This document shows, piece by piece, positions 10,990 through 22,900 of a stretch of DNA of 64,000 nucleotides; within the stretch, counting starts at the first letter, position 1; every line of letters starts with the position of its first letter. Both the position numbers and the translations under genes were made by a program. The notes beneath the pieces were generated by a model. That model was not told the DNA's origin. It searched no databases and saw only the letters and a list, made by a program, of their open reading frames with translations. The stretch is from Calycina herbarum (taxonomy: Eukaryota; Ascomycota; Leotiomycetes; Helotiales; Pezizellaceae): positions 310,001-374,000 of the forward strand of contig LLEY01000022.1 in assembly GCA_001414485.1 (NCBI GenBank). The letters are read 5' to 3'.

Positions 10990-13900
10990 AAGGAAGAAGT
11001 TATAAGTTATAATAGACTCGGGAGCAACGGGTAACTTTATTTCTCTAATAGCTTAAGAGAAGCTAAACGTTCTAATTAAAGAGATAAGACTATATTAATT
11101 AGAGGTGGTTAATAGAATAGATATTATATATTAAAATAGGATTATTAATTAGTAAACTATTCTAATAAAAATTAATATTAAAGGACACTATTTAGATATA
11201 TAATTTAATATTATTAAAATAGGAAGCAAAGAAGTAATACTTAGTATACTATAGATTTAGAAACATAATCTAGAAATTAACTAGAAAGCTAGGAAGATAA
11301 CTTTTAGTTGATATAAATATAAGAGTTTATATTTATAACTTTAAAACTAGAACAAGGTTAGCGCCACCTCTTCTAAAGCGCTAGAACACCTTGTCTAGGG
11401 TCCTCTATAGATTAGTAAGAAAGCTAATAACGAAATACCTATATAGTATAAAGAATTTAAAGCTTTGTTTAAGAACCTAGAAGACTTATAAGCCTTGCTA
11501 GAACATTGCTTATAAGATTATAAGATTAAATTAAAAGAGGGTTATTATCTCTTAAAACAGAAGCTTCGGTTATATAACTAGAAAAGCCTATAAAAGATAG
11601 AAAGTTATATAAAGGAAGGTATTAAGAAGGGATATATTAGAAGATCTAAGTTACTAATTACCTTAAATATGCTTATTATTAAGAAGAAAGATAACCTAGA
11701 TAGAAGAGTATATATTAATTATTAGGAAGTAAATTACGCTATAGTTAAGGACGCTTATCTACTACTACCTAGCTAATACTTATAAGACAAGCTAGGTAAG
11801 GTAGTACGATTTACGAAATTAGATTAATAAAACGCTTATAGACTTATATAAATAAAAACCGGAGATAAATAGAAGACAGTATTTACCTTACTATTAAGTC
11901 TTTATAAATACATAGTTATGCTATTTAGACTTTATAACATACTAGCTATATATCAGAGACAAAATAATAACATTTTAAGAGATCTTCTAAAAGTAATAGT
12001 AATTTATTACCTAAATAATATCTTAATCTTCTTAGAAAAAGAAGAAGAATATAAGAGACATATTAGAGAAGTTTTACAACGACTTATAAAAGTAAACTCT
12101 TAATTAAAACTCTTAAAATACAAGTTTAGAATAACTTAGACACTTTTCCTAAGATAGGTGTTTAGCTTAGAGAAAATAGAAATAGATCTAGAAAAAATCT
12201 AAGACGTTTTAAACTAGAAGTTACTAGAGAACGTAAAAGATATATAATCCTTCCTTAGATTTATAAACTTTTGCTATCTATTTATATAAGACTATATAAA
12301 GATTACTAAACTAATGTCAGTACTAGTTAAGAAAGCTATTAAATTTATTTAGAATAAACAAGCTAAGGACACTTTTTAAAGAATTAAAGCAAGGTTTATA
12401 GAAAAACCTATTCTATACGACTTCAATATAGAAAAACCAAGTATAATCGAAATAGACACCTTAGATATATTAGTAAATACAATTCACCTATAACTAAATA
12501 ATAAAGGAAAACTTATATCTATTATATATTATTCTAAAACATTTAACCTAGTATAATAAAACTATAGCATCTTTAATAAGGAACTACTTACTATAGTATT
12601 AGCTTTAAAATATTAGAGAATTTATTTATAGCTAGTAAAACACCTAGTTATAGTTTTATCCGACTATAAAAACCTTAAAACGTTTATAATAACTAAGGAA
12701 CTTACGATAAGATAGTTAGCTAAATAGACGGAGATATTAGAAGGATTCGACATCGTTATCTAATATATAAAAGGAACGTCGAATACTCGAGCTAATACTC
12801 TTAGTCGGAAACCTAGATACGAGGGAAATAAGAAGTATAAGAAGATTACGATCTTAAAAACTCTTAAGAATAGAGACTTAGTATCTACTATATATAAGAT
12901 AGTAATAATAAATAATATCTAGATAGATAAAATTTAGAATATATATAAAGGTTATAACTAGTATATAAAAGGGAAATTATAGGTTCCTAGCTTATACGCT
13001 AAGGAATTTATATAGGAATACTATACTATACCCGCTTATAGTTACTAAGGAATTCGTAGAACCCTCTAAAAGATAAGATAATACTACTATATTAATCGAT
13101 TATCTACGATAGTTAAAGAAGTAATAGTAGAATATAATACCTATACTAGGAATAAAGCTTCCTGCTATACTCCTTATAGATAGATAAACACTACTCTAAT
13201 ACTACAGGTACCTTAGAAATCAATATCTATAGATTTTATTATTAAATTACTAAAATCTAAAGATCTAATAATAAGAGTTAAATATAATATAATCCTAGTT
13301 ATTATAGAATAACTTACGAAGTATATAATTCTAATAGTATATATAGAGTTAAGTATAGCTAAGGAATTAGCATTCGCATTCCTTAAAGAAGTAGTCTTAA
13401 GACATAGACTACCTAAAGAGATACTCTTAGACAGAGACAAGCTCTTTACCTTGAAATTTTAAATCGCTCTTATAGAACGATTAGGTGTGAAAAGAAAGCT
13501 CTCTATAGCTTTCTACTCTTAAATAAATAGAGGAAATAAACAGATAAATTAAGTAGTTAAAACATACCTTCGTTATTATATAAACTACTAGTAAAACAAC
13601 TAGGTAGAACTACTACCTTTAGCATAGTTTGCTTATAATAGTTTAGTAACGGAAATAATACTTATTACGCTATTCTATACCAACTTTAAGTACGAATTAT
13701 TAGTATACTAAGAACCGCTGTCTACGACTATCGATAATTAGCTTACTTATATTTAGGTCTTGAAAATCAAGGAGTTATATAAGGAACTTGTAGAGGATTT
13801 ATAGTTTATTACTAAAAGAAACGCGTATTACTATAATAAACAACGTAGTTAGAAGCTAATACTAAAAGAGGGGGATAAGGTCTACTTAGTATAAAAAAAC

Positions 13901-14260
13901 ATTAACATAAAAAGACTAAGTAATAAACTAGATTATAAAAAACTTAGACCGTTTAAAATTAAACGAGTTAAAGGACTCTTAAATTATAAACTAGCACTGC
14001 TAAAGATAATAAACATCTACCTAGTATTCTATATATCCTTACTCGAACTAGTACTACTAGGAGCACTACTAGCCCTATTTATAGAAATTCAACTAGTTAA
14101 TCCAAATACTAAATACGAAGTTAAACAGATTCTTAACTATAAGATTATTAGAGGTAAGATTAAGTATTTAATTAAATAGTTAAACTACTTATATTTAGAG
14201 AATATATAGGAACTAAAAAGTAATCTTAACTACTGCTTAAGAGAACTTTAGAAGTTCTAC
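10990..14260 (+). pseudogene. Gypsy C pol relic: protease, RT, RNase H, integrase, chromodomain-like tail
   Basis: The protease motif 'IDSGATGNFIS' is at 11012-11044. The reverse transcriptase active site reads YLNN at 12008-12019 instead of YLDD, two Asp-to-Asn changes expected from G-to-A mutation; around it 'NNILIFLEKEEEYKRHIREVL' fits the RT palm. The RNase H stretch 'NYSIFNKELLTIVLALKYWRIYL' lies near 12,560-12,630. The integrase zinc-binding and core domains run about 13,020-13,900 ('GIRRTLKKIRYYYYINRL', 'YNTYTRNKAS', 'LPKEILLDRD', 'IERLGVKRKLS'). The basic tail with 'KLRPFKIKRVKG' ends near 14,260. Stops are frequent; an apparent 61-codon open piece at 11918-12103 is just an RT remnant. 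Confidence 0.85.
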
Positions 14261-14776
14261 TAATAAAACCTAGGGCTGCTTAGAACTCGGGACTAGGGTT
14301 AGATAGAGATATATTATTAGAAAGTACCTGTTTAATAAAAGGAGCTATCTTAAAGATAGGAAACTAGGCAGAAGAGGACTCGGGAGGAGGACTCGAAGGA
14401 GGAGGACTCGGAGGAGTAATAGGAAATCGTTTATATATAAGGCTAAAGAAAAACTAATATATAGGTTTTCGAGGCTTAGAGATAGGAATAATAAGATAGC
14501 TAGGGCTATTATAGAACCTTTTCGACTAAATATATTTAGAATAGTAAGAGGATTTAGAAAGCTCTAGGAAGTATTAACGGGACTGTTTATAATAGAAAGA
14601 ATAGGTCTTAGCTAGACGTTATACGGATTCGATCTATATAGTAAGAGCTAAACGCTCTTTTTGTTTTATATATAAGGAGGATATGTTTATATAGAAAGGA
14701 AGGTTAACGTCTTACTAATAAATATATTTAGGTTAGAATTCTAGCGTAGAGATATACTAGGCTAAGAAGAGGATAG

Positions 14777-15240
14777 TGTTATAAATTACGTACTAGCACG
14801 TAATAAAGTGAAGTTCAGACGACGCTTTAATAGGACGAGTACTATTATAACCTTAGAAGGAGGAAAGGATTAAGTATAATAGGATATATAATCCTAAGGA
14901 TCTTATTATAGTTATATTACGTGACTCGGTTAGGAGTAGTTAGGTAATAGAGTCTAGTTTTAAGAAGCCCTAGAAATAGAGTCGGACTCTATCTTTAGGA
15001 CTCCTGCTAAGAAGGACTTTAAAACATGAACGAAGGTTCTATATAAGACTAGCACATCTGCTATTAGATAGGAGCTTTGTACTTAACTTTAGTTATTAAT
15101 CTTATTATCTTATTTAATATCTTTAGTATAAGTAACGAGTTTACTTCTAAGTAAACAATCTATCGCGTCTATACTTCTTATCTATATACCAACCTTCGAG
15201 ACTTAGTCACCTTTGTTTAGTTCGTTTGAGTTTCGTTACA
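14777..15240 (+). repeat. 3' LTR of gypsy C
   Basis: It is 464 bp, starting tgttataaattacg and ending gtttcgttaca, followed by gaggg. Its length equals the 5' LTR. Several positions keep C or G where the 5' LTR has T or A and vice versa, so the two were mutated independently after insertion. Confidence 0.95.
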
Positions 15241-15245
15241 GAGGG

Positions 15246-15714
15246 GTATATACTTGCGAATATAACGGTATTCGGTTCCGGAAGTCAAGTAAAAGGACAA
15301 ATCGATTCCAGGGACCTAAAATCGGCTCTCCGAGCTTATAACCTGTAGGAGAAACAGGGTAACTTATAGAGTAGGCTACAGGGTAGGCTACAGAGTAAGT
15401 TACAGGATCGGTGTAGAGTAGGTTAGGTAATCGTTAAATCACGTTTTTATAGAATCGGTAGTATAGATAAAGAGTAAAAGACTTAATTAACTTGGTTCCT
15501 AACTATAAGGACAGTAAAGGGCTATATATACTTCTAGGATAAGTACTAGAAGCTTCTATAGCTTATAAATAGAATAGTTACTAGAAGATTCTACGGTTTA
15601 CATAACCGAGAACGTAACCGAATCTTCTAGACAACACTAGAAAGAACTAGTATAGACTAAGGTTTAAACCTAAAGTCTATTAGTAAGTAAGGTAGTTATT
15701 ACCTAATACTAACA
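15246..15714 (-). mobile_element. Right part of the composite insert: LTR-like terminus with GAAnnTTC motifs
   Basis: This is the 469 bp between the gaggg duplication of gypsy C and the ctaag duplication of gypsy A. On the minus strand it begins TGTTAGTATTAGG and has TATA-like sequences, so it resembles a retrotransposon 5' LTR plus leader for the minus-strand copia element, but it is not obviously the same sequence as 6204-6334. Base composition is less AT-skewed than its surroundings. Three palindromic GAAnnTTC units occur at 15549-15556, 15584-15591 and 15620-15627. A short repeat 'gtaggctacag' occurs twice near 15,365-15,390. Confidence 0.5.
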
Positions 15715-15808
15715 CTAAGTAAACAACTTAGCGTATCTATACTTCTTACCTATATACTAACCTTCGAGACTTAGTTATCTTTGTTTAGTTCGTTTAATTT
15801 TCGTTATA
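15715..15808 (+). repeat. 3' LTR of gypsy A, right part after the nested insert
   Basis: It starts with the duplicated ctaag (15715-15719) and continues taaacaactt, exactly where the left part stops. It matches the last 89 bp of the 464-bp LTRs of element C and ends ttcgttata at 15808. Joined parts total about 449 bp, against 464 bp for the intact copies. The alignment phase and the duplication together show a single split LTR. Confidence 0.85.
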
Positions 15809-16310
15809 CTATTATAATATCTTATAAAAGTTAATTAATACTAATAAGCTAGATATTAAGCTTATAGAGTAAGTAGAATAGAATAAGAGATAATAGAATC
15901 TTTAAATAGAGTATTCTTATTAGTTAAGAATATAGAATAGAGAGCTATAATTAGTTAAACTAGATAGAAGATTTTAATAATTTTTAAGTAATAACTTCTA
16001 CTACTTTAAAGAAGTACTAGTATTAGTATATCTAAGAGTAAATAGTACTTTATATAACCTTCTTACTTAAGGTCTATTTAAGTAAGTAGAGTAGCTAGCT
16101 TTACTTAGTATATACGAACGATAATATACTCTTTTTATATTATACTAATAACTACTAAGTTATATTAACAACTATTTTCTAGTTATATAATCTTAATATA
16201 CTCGAATTATTATCATAGAATATTACTCGATACTAATAACTATCGTAGACTCTTCTAATACCGGTATTAATATATCGAACTGTATATATAATTGAGATCA
16301 CATAATTCAG
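15809..16310. other. AT-rich degraded sequence at the edge of the transposon block
   Basis: This stretch is very TpA-rich with no usable frame. A short readable segment on the plus strand near 15,890-16,000 ('ESLNRVFLLVKNIE' with stops around it) may be an old coding relic, but I cannot name it. Composition changes to ordinary sequence close to 16,290-16,310, which I take as the end of the RIP-affected block. Confidence 0.5.
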
Positions 16311-17356
16311 GGAGCTATATATTATTAATGCTCGAACGAGATAAAATCCATCGGATAGCTATTTCATTGACATCTTAGTGAACAATTCTATGCTGAAAAA
16401 TCAGCAAGTCACGAGTACCTTTTCCTCTGATCGTGTAGCGTGAACATTTGATAAGAGAAAACAAGAAAACAAATAATTGGTAAACAAGAATAATAGATAA
16501 ACTCCACGGTAAAATTAATCAAATGGAGCGCATCCTATTGCGAAATTATTACTTCGTGGTTTCTATCATCCAATGGTTGAGCTAGAAGTATAGGGGGGAG
16601 TCTCGCTAATTATAGTGGGGACCTTGCTCGGGCGCAACCCATTTTCACAACCACATCGCCCGCCATTTCAACTCCTAGGTGCCATTGGTGACACAAACCC
16701 CCACATCGAGAATCTTTACAAACGTGATTATATTACACATAAATGAGGCTCTCACCGCCCATTTTAGAAACACGCATTTGTGGTGGCTCATGAGAACGCT
16801 ACGAGCCAGGCAACAGAAACGTCGCCGAACAGAAGGAGCCCCACCGGATATCAACCCCCGTCTAAAAGGCGTACAAGAATGAGGCTGTCGAGTCATATGT
16901 AACCGAAGCAAATCTGTTGGGTGTAGAGGTTGGGTGCTCAAAGCTTGGTTTTTTAATGCCTGAAATCCTTAGGGCGACAATTATGTATTTACGTTTCTCT
17001 TCCCACCAAGCGATTTCTATTTATCTTAACTACCTGCTAGTCATGGTTTCTTTCTTACAATATGGTCACTTCTGGATCTTTCGATATTGAAATGGATAAT
17101 CTTGGTGACCCTCTTCCGGATCCCGAGAGCCTGGTTCTCCGACCAAGAAGTCACTGGTCATTTTTGCGTTCTCCGAGAATTGTGCACAATCCCACCTGCC
17201 CGTTAGCAAATTTCACGAGCTCATAGCTATACAGGTTAGTTTATCGAGATGTTTCAACACATCAAACATAAGAAATTCGGTTTCAGTTCCGCCGGTGAAC
17301 TTTAATGCAAATTGTAAGTCATGTATATCGACTGATGTGGTAGCCAAAGTAACTCG
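16311..17356. other. Intergenic / 5' region of the following gene
   Basis: Ordinary base composition. Overlapping short frames on both strands at 16,675-16,941 have no recognisable features. A frame at 17062-17226 (MVTSGSFDIEMDNLGDPLPD...) and open sequence to about 17,234 lie just upstream of the next gene in the same direction and could hold its first exon; I could not find a splice that joins them convincingly. Confidence 0.4.
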
Positions 17357-18880
17357 ATGCCAGGGGGTGCAACATCGAATCGATTCCTTTCTCTTGAAAC
17401 TCCGACACCTCCGATATTGGATGTTCATGACGATTTTCTTGCTGAGCTCTTGGGTGAACGAATCGTTCCAGATTCCGACATTGTCCAATCCGTTTGCAGA
17501 TGGTACATCTCATTCATAGATTTCAAGATTCGAGAGTCTTGGTGTTCACTTTTTCGCCCGGTCTTACAAAATGTCAATTCTTTTGCCGAAACACCTTGCG
17601 ATCAGGACATAGCAGCCGCTTTTAGGCTTCTCGGCGCAATTATTCCGGAGCTTAGGAAACAAGATTTTGCATTGATAGATATTGTTGATACAGTGTATAA
17701 CAGCGATGAATTGTATGTGAAATATACTGATGGTAAGTGGTTACAAATACTGTCGCAATATTCCAGTCGGTTTAGTGCTACCTGAGCCCAATCGATTGTT
17801 CTTGGGTCTATTTAGAGGCAGTAAAAGCTAATATGGTTATTATGTAGAGGAACGATCTCAAGCAAATCAACTTGTATTCTCGGTTGTTGGATGGATAAGT
17901 ATGGTCGTCATACTATACTTCAGTGGAACTCGCTAAGTTGAATATTATGATAGGCATCCTATATACCCCGAGAGTTCCACCTGACGAGGGAAAACTACAG
18001 GTCATTGATCCATACACAAAGTACTGCTCACCAACTACAAGAAAGGCTTGGCACAAGCCAAAGAGATTTACTTGCTTTGAACAGACCTTGGAGCACAATG
18101 ACCGGCCTTTCCATATAGTTCTCAGACACTTTGGCCAAGTCATACCAGAAAACCTCAGAGCGTCAAGCGCAACGGATTCCGAATCCGCGAGAGGAACGAT
18201 AGAAGACATCAAGCCGGCCTTGTTGCGCTTTGATACTCTTTGGAAGGTGGCGTCAATAAAGATTGAGTGGGTAGACTCTCTAAGCCTCCATCTAGAATTC
18301 GATCGGTCAACAAGGGTGGTCCGCATATTTCGCCTACCCTCCTTCTGTTTCTTGATGTGCTGTTCTAAAGGGCCCTCCTTATTTTCTCAGTAAGACACCC
18401 CTATAAGCAGAGAGCCTCAGACTTAATGAATTCAGGCTATTCTGGGATTCTGCTGGAACGACGGACCTCTGGTTGGGAGGTGACATCGAGGATGCCAGCA
18501 CGTTTTACAGGGAGGTGCTTTTGTCCTACCGCCTAATTTTCGCTCAAAACACCAGTTCAATTCGCGAATTTGTCGACTTGACGAAGTCATGCTGTCCCAT
18601 TCCTGAGGATTTCTTCGACCCACTGCTTCTTACTTTATGTGGTCAAAGTTGGAAAAGTGAAGAGACTCGTAATATCTATGGATTTTTGGGAGCTGAGAAG
18701 CTATCAAACAATTTTTTGTCGACAGATTTTCCAATTCTGGGGAAGCACCTTCTAGATCTTCAGAGATATATTGAAGACATTCAACCCGAAAACTTTTGGG
18801 ATGGCCCACCGAACCCGTACGAGAGAAGGAATTTTTGGGTACACATTCTCGTCCCTCACTTTGACATAATTCGCAACTAA
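17357..18880 (+). CDS. Protein of unknown function, four exons
   Basis: Proposed exons: 17357-17732, 17848-17898, 17954-18389, 18436-18880, giving 435 residues. All three introns are GT-AG (115, 55 and 46 nt) and each restores the frame; the second and third have branch-like gctaag and acttaat. The protein has no transmembrane segment or signal peptide. Visible features are an acidic N-terminal half, 'NQLVFSVVGWISILYTP' around the second junction, 'FRLPSFCFLMCC' near residue 290 and 'FYREVLLSYRLIFAQN' further on. It reads like a conserved ascomycete hypothetical protein, but I cannot name the family. The start is uncertain: an upstream exon within 17062-17234 is possible. It is the first gene right of the transposon block and seems intact. 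Confidence 0.6.
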
Positions 18881-19908
18881 AACCACGGTAGATAAACAAG
18901 GTAGTAATTGTTATTAGCTGCTTAACACTATTAACTACAGTGATATTTGGATTTGTACAGGTAATTTCTGCCATCAAATTTTCTATTGCAACTTTAAATG
19001 CTGATATTATGTTTTAGGTGGGAGTGGGGGCTTTACAGGTCATGTATACTAAGCAACAACTCTCAAATTCCGCACAAGGGGGCATATAGGCACATACTGA
19101 GAATTTATACAAAATATTGTCCGAATGTCTGTTTATAAGGGTCATTTATTACGCATTAAGTTTCAGATCGCAAGGAAACCTGCAGGACAACCTTTTTGTT
19201 TTCTATTCATAAATCAAAGAATATGCGAAAGCATCCTTTTCCTCCGCCTTCTATTCTGCTCTTCGTGCTCAACAATCATTCAAAGCCATCAGCCCAGACA
19301 GGTTTCCATCCTTCAGAGGCAAAAGGAAAAACATGGTTGGCCATCGAGGAGGAGATTGAACCTTTTCCTAGGATTGATATCAGTTTAAAATTACGCCCAT
19401 ATAGGTCTGTATGTGCTATCACTAAGAACAAGACTGAAATTCTGATGCTGGAAAGTATCGTGATAATTCAGGTAGTGGTCGATTAATAGAACTCAATTGA
19501 ACCCATGATTTACACATGTCGGATATTGATTCCCGCCATAGGTTTCTCGCACATAATTTGTTCACACTCAATTATTGTTACGCTATAGTTGACGGATTGC
19601 CTGTAAAGATTTCTCATTTAACCCCGTGCCGCCTTTGCCTCGAGAAAGCCGGGGTCTTGACATTGCTGTATGTACCCCGCCTCGCTGTGTCACTCCCATC
19701 CTCTTTTCCACGCCATCACGCAAACTTTCTTTATACTAAATGGAGTTTGGGCCTGGATCCCCTGGGAATCTGCTTGACCCAGAAAACACGAAGTAGAACT
19801 AAGTCCGTCCTCGATATACCCCAGACCGTCAAAGCCTCCTGACCTACCTACCCTCGTTTGTAGGTTTTGTGCCTCCCAGGGCTTCTTCGGGCTTCAGCGT
19901 TCTTCACA
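18881..19908. other. Intergenic region, no supported gene
   Basis: Short plus-strand frames at 19125-19388, 19196-19486 and 19516-19842 have no recognisable domain, no convincing splice links and ordinary composition. The last 150 bp before 19909 are the probable promoter and leader of the receptor gene; pyrimidine-rich patches are present, but no clear TATA box. Confidence 0.5.
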
Positions 19909-22900
19909 ATGAGCTATCGATTTCGAGAGGACGAACAGGACGTGGACTTCAGGTTAGCACTCGTTACTTTTCCCTCGATCGCAATGAAGGCGCTAAAGAT
20001 ATAGAACAGCGATTCGAGATTATTCGCATATAATGAATGGGTGTACGCGTTATCAGAAGCCCTGCAAGCCCAGTCAAATGCAGGTATGGTGTAGCAACCA
20101 TTCCATTACAACGAATACTTCCATTACGATAAATACCCCCATTAAGATAATTACTTCCATTCGACTGACCATTTGCTAGACCGAGACAGAATCAGCGAAC
20201 CTCGCGATTGGATAGGAGTCCAAGCAAACATAAGGGCACAGGCGTCGGATTAACAATCTTTACCCGTTGCGAGACGACTCTTAACCTCTATAATGCCTTT
20301 CCCACGATCGCTCGCAAATCTAGTCGGTCGATTCTCAGCATCTCTACATCCAAAGGAAGTCGATGACAAAGTTTTGTGGGGTCTGGTCGACCTCAATATC
20401 ACGGTAAGTGGAGTTTCAAGTAGCTGAGTGTATTCTGGAACAGTGATTGACTTGACGGAAGCTATCATGCGCATCGCTGGAGAAGCTTAACAGAACCGTG
20501 AACATGACGAAAAAGCTTCGCAATGGAATAGAGCTTTTCAACCGGTGTCTAAGTGTGTGTGAAGACATGAATGAACCTCGTTTCAAGATGATTGAGGTTT
20601 TAGGTACTTAATACCACTAACAGTGGTTGACTTCAACGCTAATGCGGATTGACAGAGTGTATTCTCCAAATTCAATCGGACTTGATGTGCTATTTACGAA
20701 AGTCTCCTACAGGTAAATAAACCCACCTCTATGTCCGATAATCACGCTCTTATACTTACGATATTAGACGCAGAAGCAACAAGAGCATGGAGACCTTTGG
20801 AAACGAGAATAAACGAAAATGTGGCACAGATAGACTCTGCCACGAAACATCTAAACGATATCAACAGCTACTCGAAGTTAAATCAAGACCGTCGGTTGAA
20901 TAATTTGAGCCTTCGACACGCACCTATCGTCGACCCGGAAGAACACGCTACTTTCCCCCTCACTATGATAGCCAAGACCAGAAACGAAAATTTTTACGGT
21001 CGTGAGGAAGAGCTGCGAAAACTCGATGAGTTTCTTGGAGAGCGGGGCCTCGCTAATTTGCGAACATATACTATTTACGGAAGGCGAGGAATTGGGAAAA
21101 CGGACATCGCTTTGGAATACGCCTATAGAAATCCATCGCACTTTGATGCCATCTTTTGGGTTCAGTGCCAAACTTCAGTGTCTCTTCGACAGAGTTTTAC
21201 CAAGATGGCTATGGCTCTGAATCTTCCCGGTGCAGATGGAAATGGTGAGCATAACCTCTTCCGCATGAGCATTTCCTAACTTGAGTAGGACACCATGAAG
21301 AGAATCAGTTGGCTGTGCTTAAATGGCTAAAACTAACAAGTAAGTTTTCTTTTTATAGCTTGATGGCAACAGCTAACCTCATCTGTAGAACGGAAGTGGT
21401 TATTGATTTTTGATAACGCTGGTGAGTCATATGAAGGGGCCGACACTTTTCATGTTCATTCTGACCCTCAAGACAGAACGAGAGACAATTTTGCGTGGTT
21501 ACTGGCCAATTGGAGCAAAAGGACGCATTCTGTGAGATTCTTTCCAGCATGGGTATATAAAGTAGCTTACTTTCATAGGATAACTTCACGAAAGTATTAC
21601 AACTTTACCAATGATGCGCAAAGAAAAGGGGACACGATCAAACCTTTCACTCGAGAACAAAGCTGGTTGTTACTCATGAGACTTCTTGGAGATGATATGG
21701 TGAAAATGGACAGGGAAGGGTCAATCAAAGGCACTGAAGAGAAAGCAGCCCGTGCCTTACTTGATGGACTTGGTGGTGTAAGTCTTGAATTTGAATTTTT
21801 CATGCCAATCTTAAACGCTAATAATTTCCGTAGCTTGCACTTGCTATTGAACAAGCAGTGGGTCTGATACAAAACGATGCTATTGGGGGACCAAACATTG
21901 CGTCAACATATGAATCATTCAAAGAGCACCAAAAATCACTCCCGCCTCGTCAAGGCGGGAGTCGCACTGATACTGTCCATGCTCTCGATTCTCTTTGGAA
22001 TATGAGGTTCACTCATTTGACGAGAAACGGGCTGGCTTTGCTGAGTGTTCTTTCGCTATTATCACCAGGTTAGTCTATAGGATGACCTTTTCGTCGAAGG
22101 TCGCTAATAAAACTAGACGGAATTTTGCTCGATTTGTTCTTACCGAAGAATCAGAAAGTGCTTGACGGGAAGCTCGCGTTCTGTAAGCAAAGTCCCAACC
22201 GGACTGATAGCAACTCCGAGGCGTTTCTGTCCAGCGTTATTAATGCTCCTCCACTTCTACGGACCACACTTAATGAATTAGTGTCGTCGAAGTTGATCAA
22301 ACAGGAGGGACGAGTGCTTTATGCGCATCGTGTCGTTCAAGAAGCTATGAATTGGCACTCACAGGAGGACTTGCAGCGTTGCTTTGACAGTGCCGTTGCA
22401 CTGGTTTACGAGGCCTTCCCGAAGCAAATCTACGGGGATTATCTGTCCAGTCAATGGGGTACATGTCAAGAATATATCTCCCACGGTGCCCAACTCAGTT
22501 TTCAGTTTTACACTCTGACACGAGGACCTGATAGCACTCTCAAAGGGTAAGTAGCGCCTATTCTCTTTTTTTGCAAACTTACTGACACCCAGAACCAAGG
22601 AACGACAACTTTATCAATGTGCTATCAAATTGCGCTTGGTACTTGTACGAGATTTCCGATTATGATTTATGCCTCCGGCTTGTTGAAACAGCTATCAGTG
22701 CATGCGAGGACAAAGAATCATTGCAATACGCAATTCTATGCAATGTTGCTGGAGGCACTTACTACGAGTTGAACCAACTTGCTAAATGCCGCAAGAATTG
22801 GGAGACGTTCTACGAAATTCAAGAGGCAAAACTACCGGAAGACGATCTCGAGGTAACGTCTCTTTTTCCTTACGCCGCCCATTACTTCTGAGATCAAGTA

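Larger units (their letters stand above)
8615..15240 (+). mobile_element. Full-length Ty3/gypsy retrotransposon (element C), RIP-degraded
   Basis: The element is 6626 bp with two LTRs of 464 bp each (8615-9078, 14777-15240). It is flanked by a perfect 5-bp target duplication, gaggg, at 8610-8614 and 15241-15245. LTRs begin TGT and end in (C/T)A. A purine tract lies just left of the 3' LTR (about 14763-14773). Internal order is gag, protease, reverse transcriptase, RNase H, integrase, chromodomain-like tail, as in chromoviruses of fungi. Differences between the LTRs are almost all C/T or G/A, and every coding frame carries dozens of stops, so it is an RIP casualty. It inserted into the copia-containing insert. 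Confidence 0.95.

Noticed and set aside
13213..13440. Minus-strand frame of 75 codons
   Set aside because: It is the antisense of the gypsy C integrase relic; no independent features.
17213..17519. Several overlapping frames on both strands, including a plus-strand frame at 17295-17519
   Set aside because: They overlap the first exon of the unknown gene at 17357 in other frames; splice phases favour the 17357 frame.
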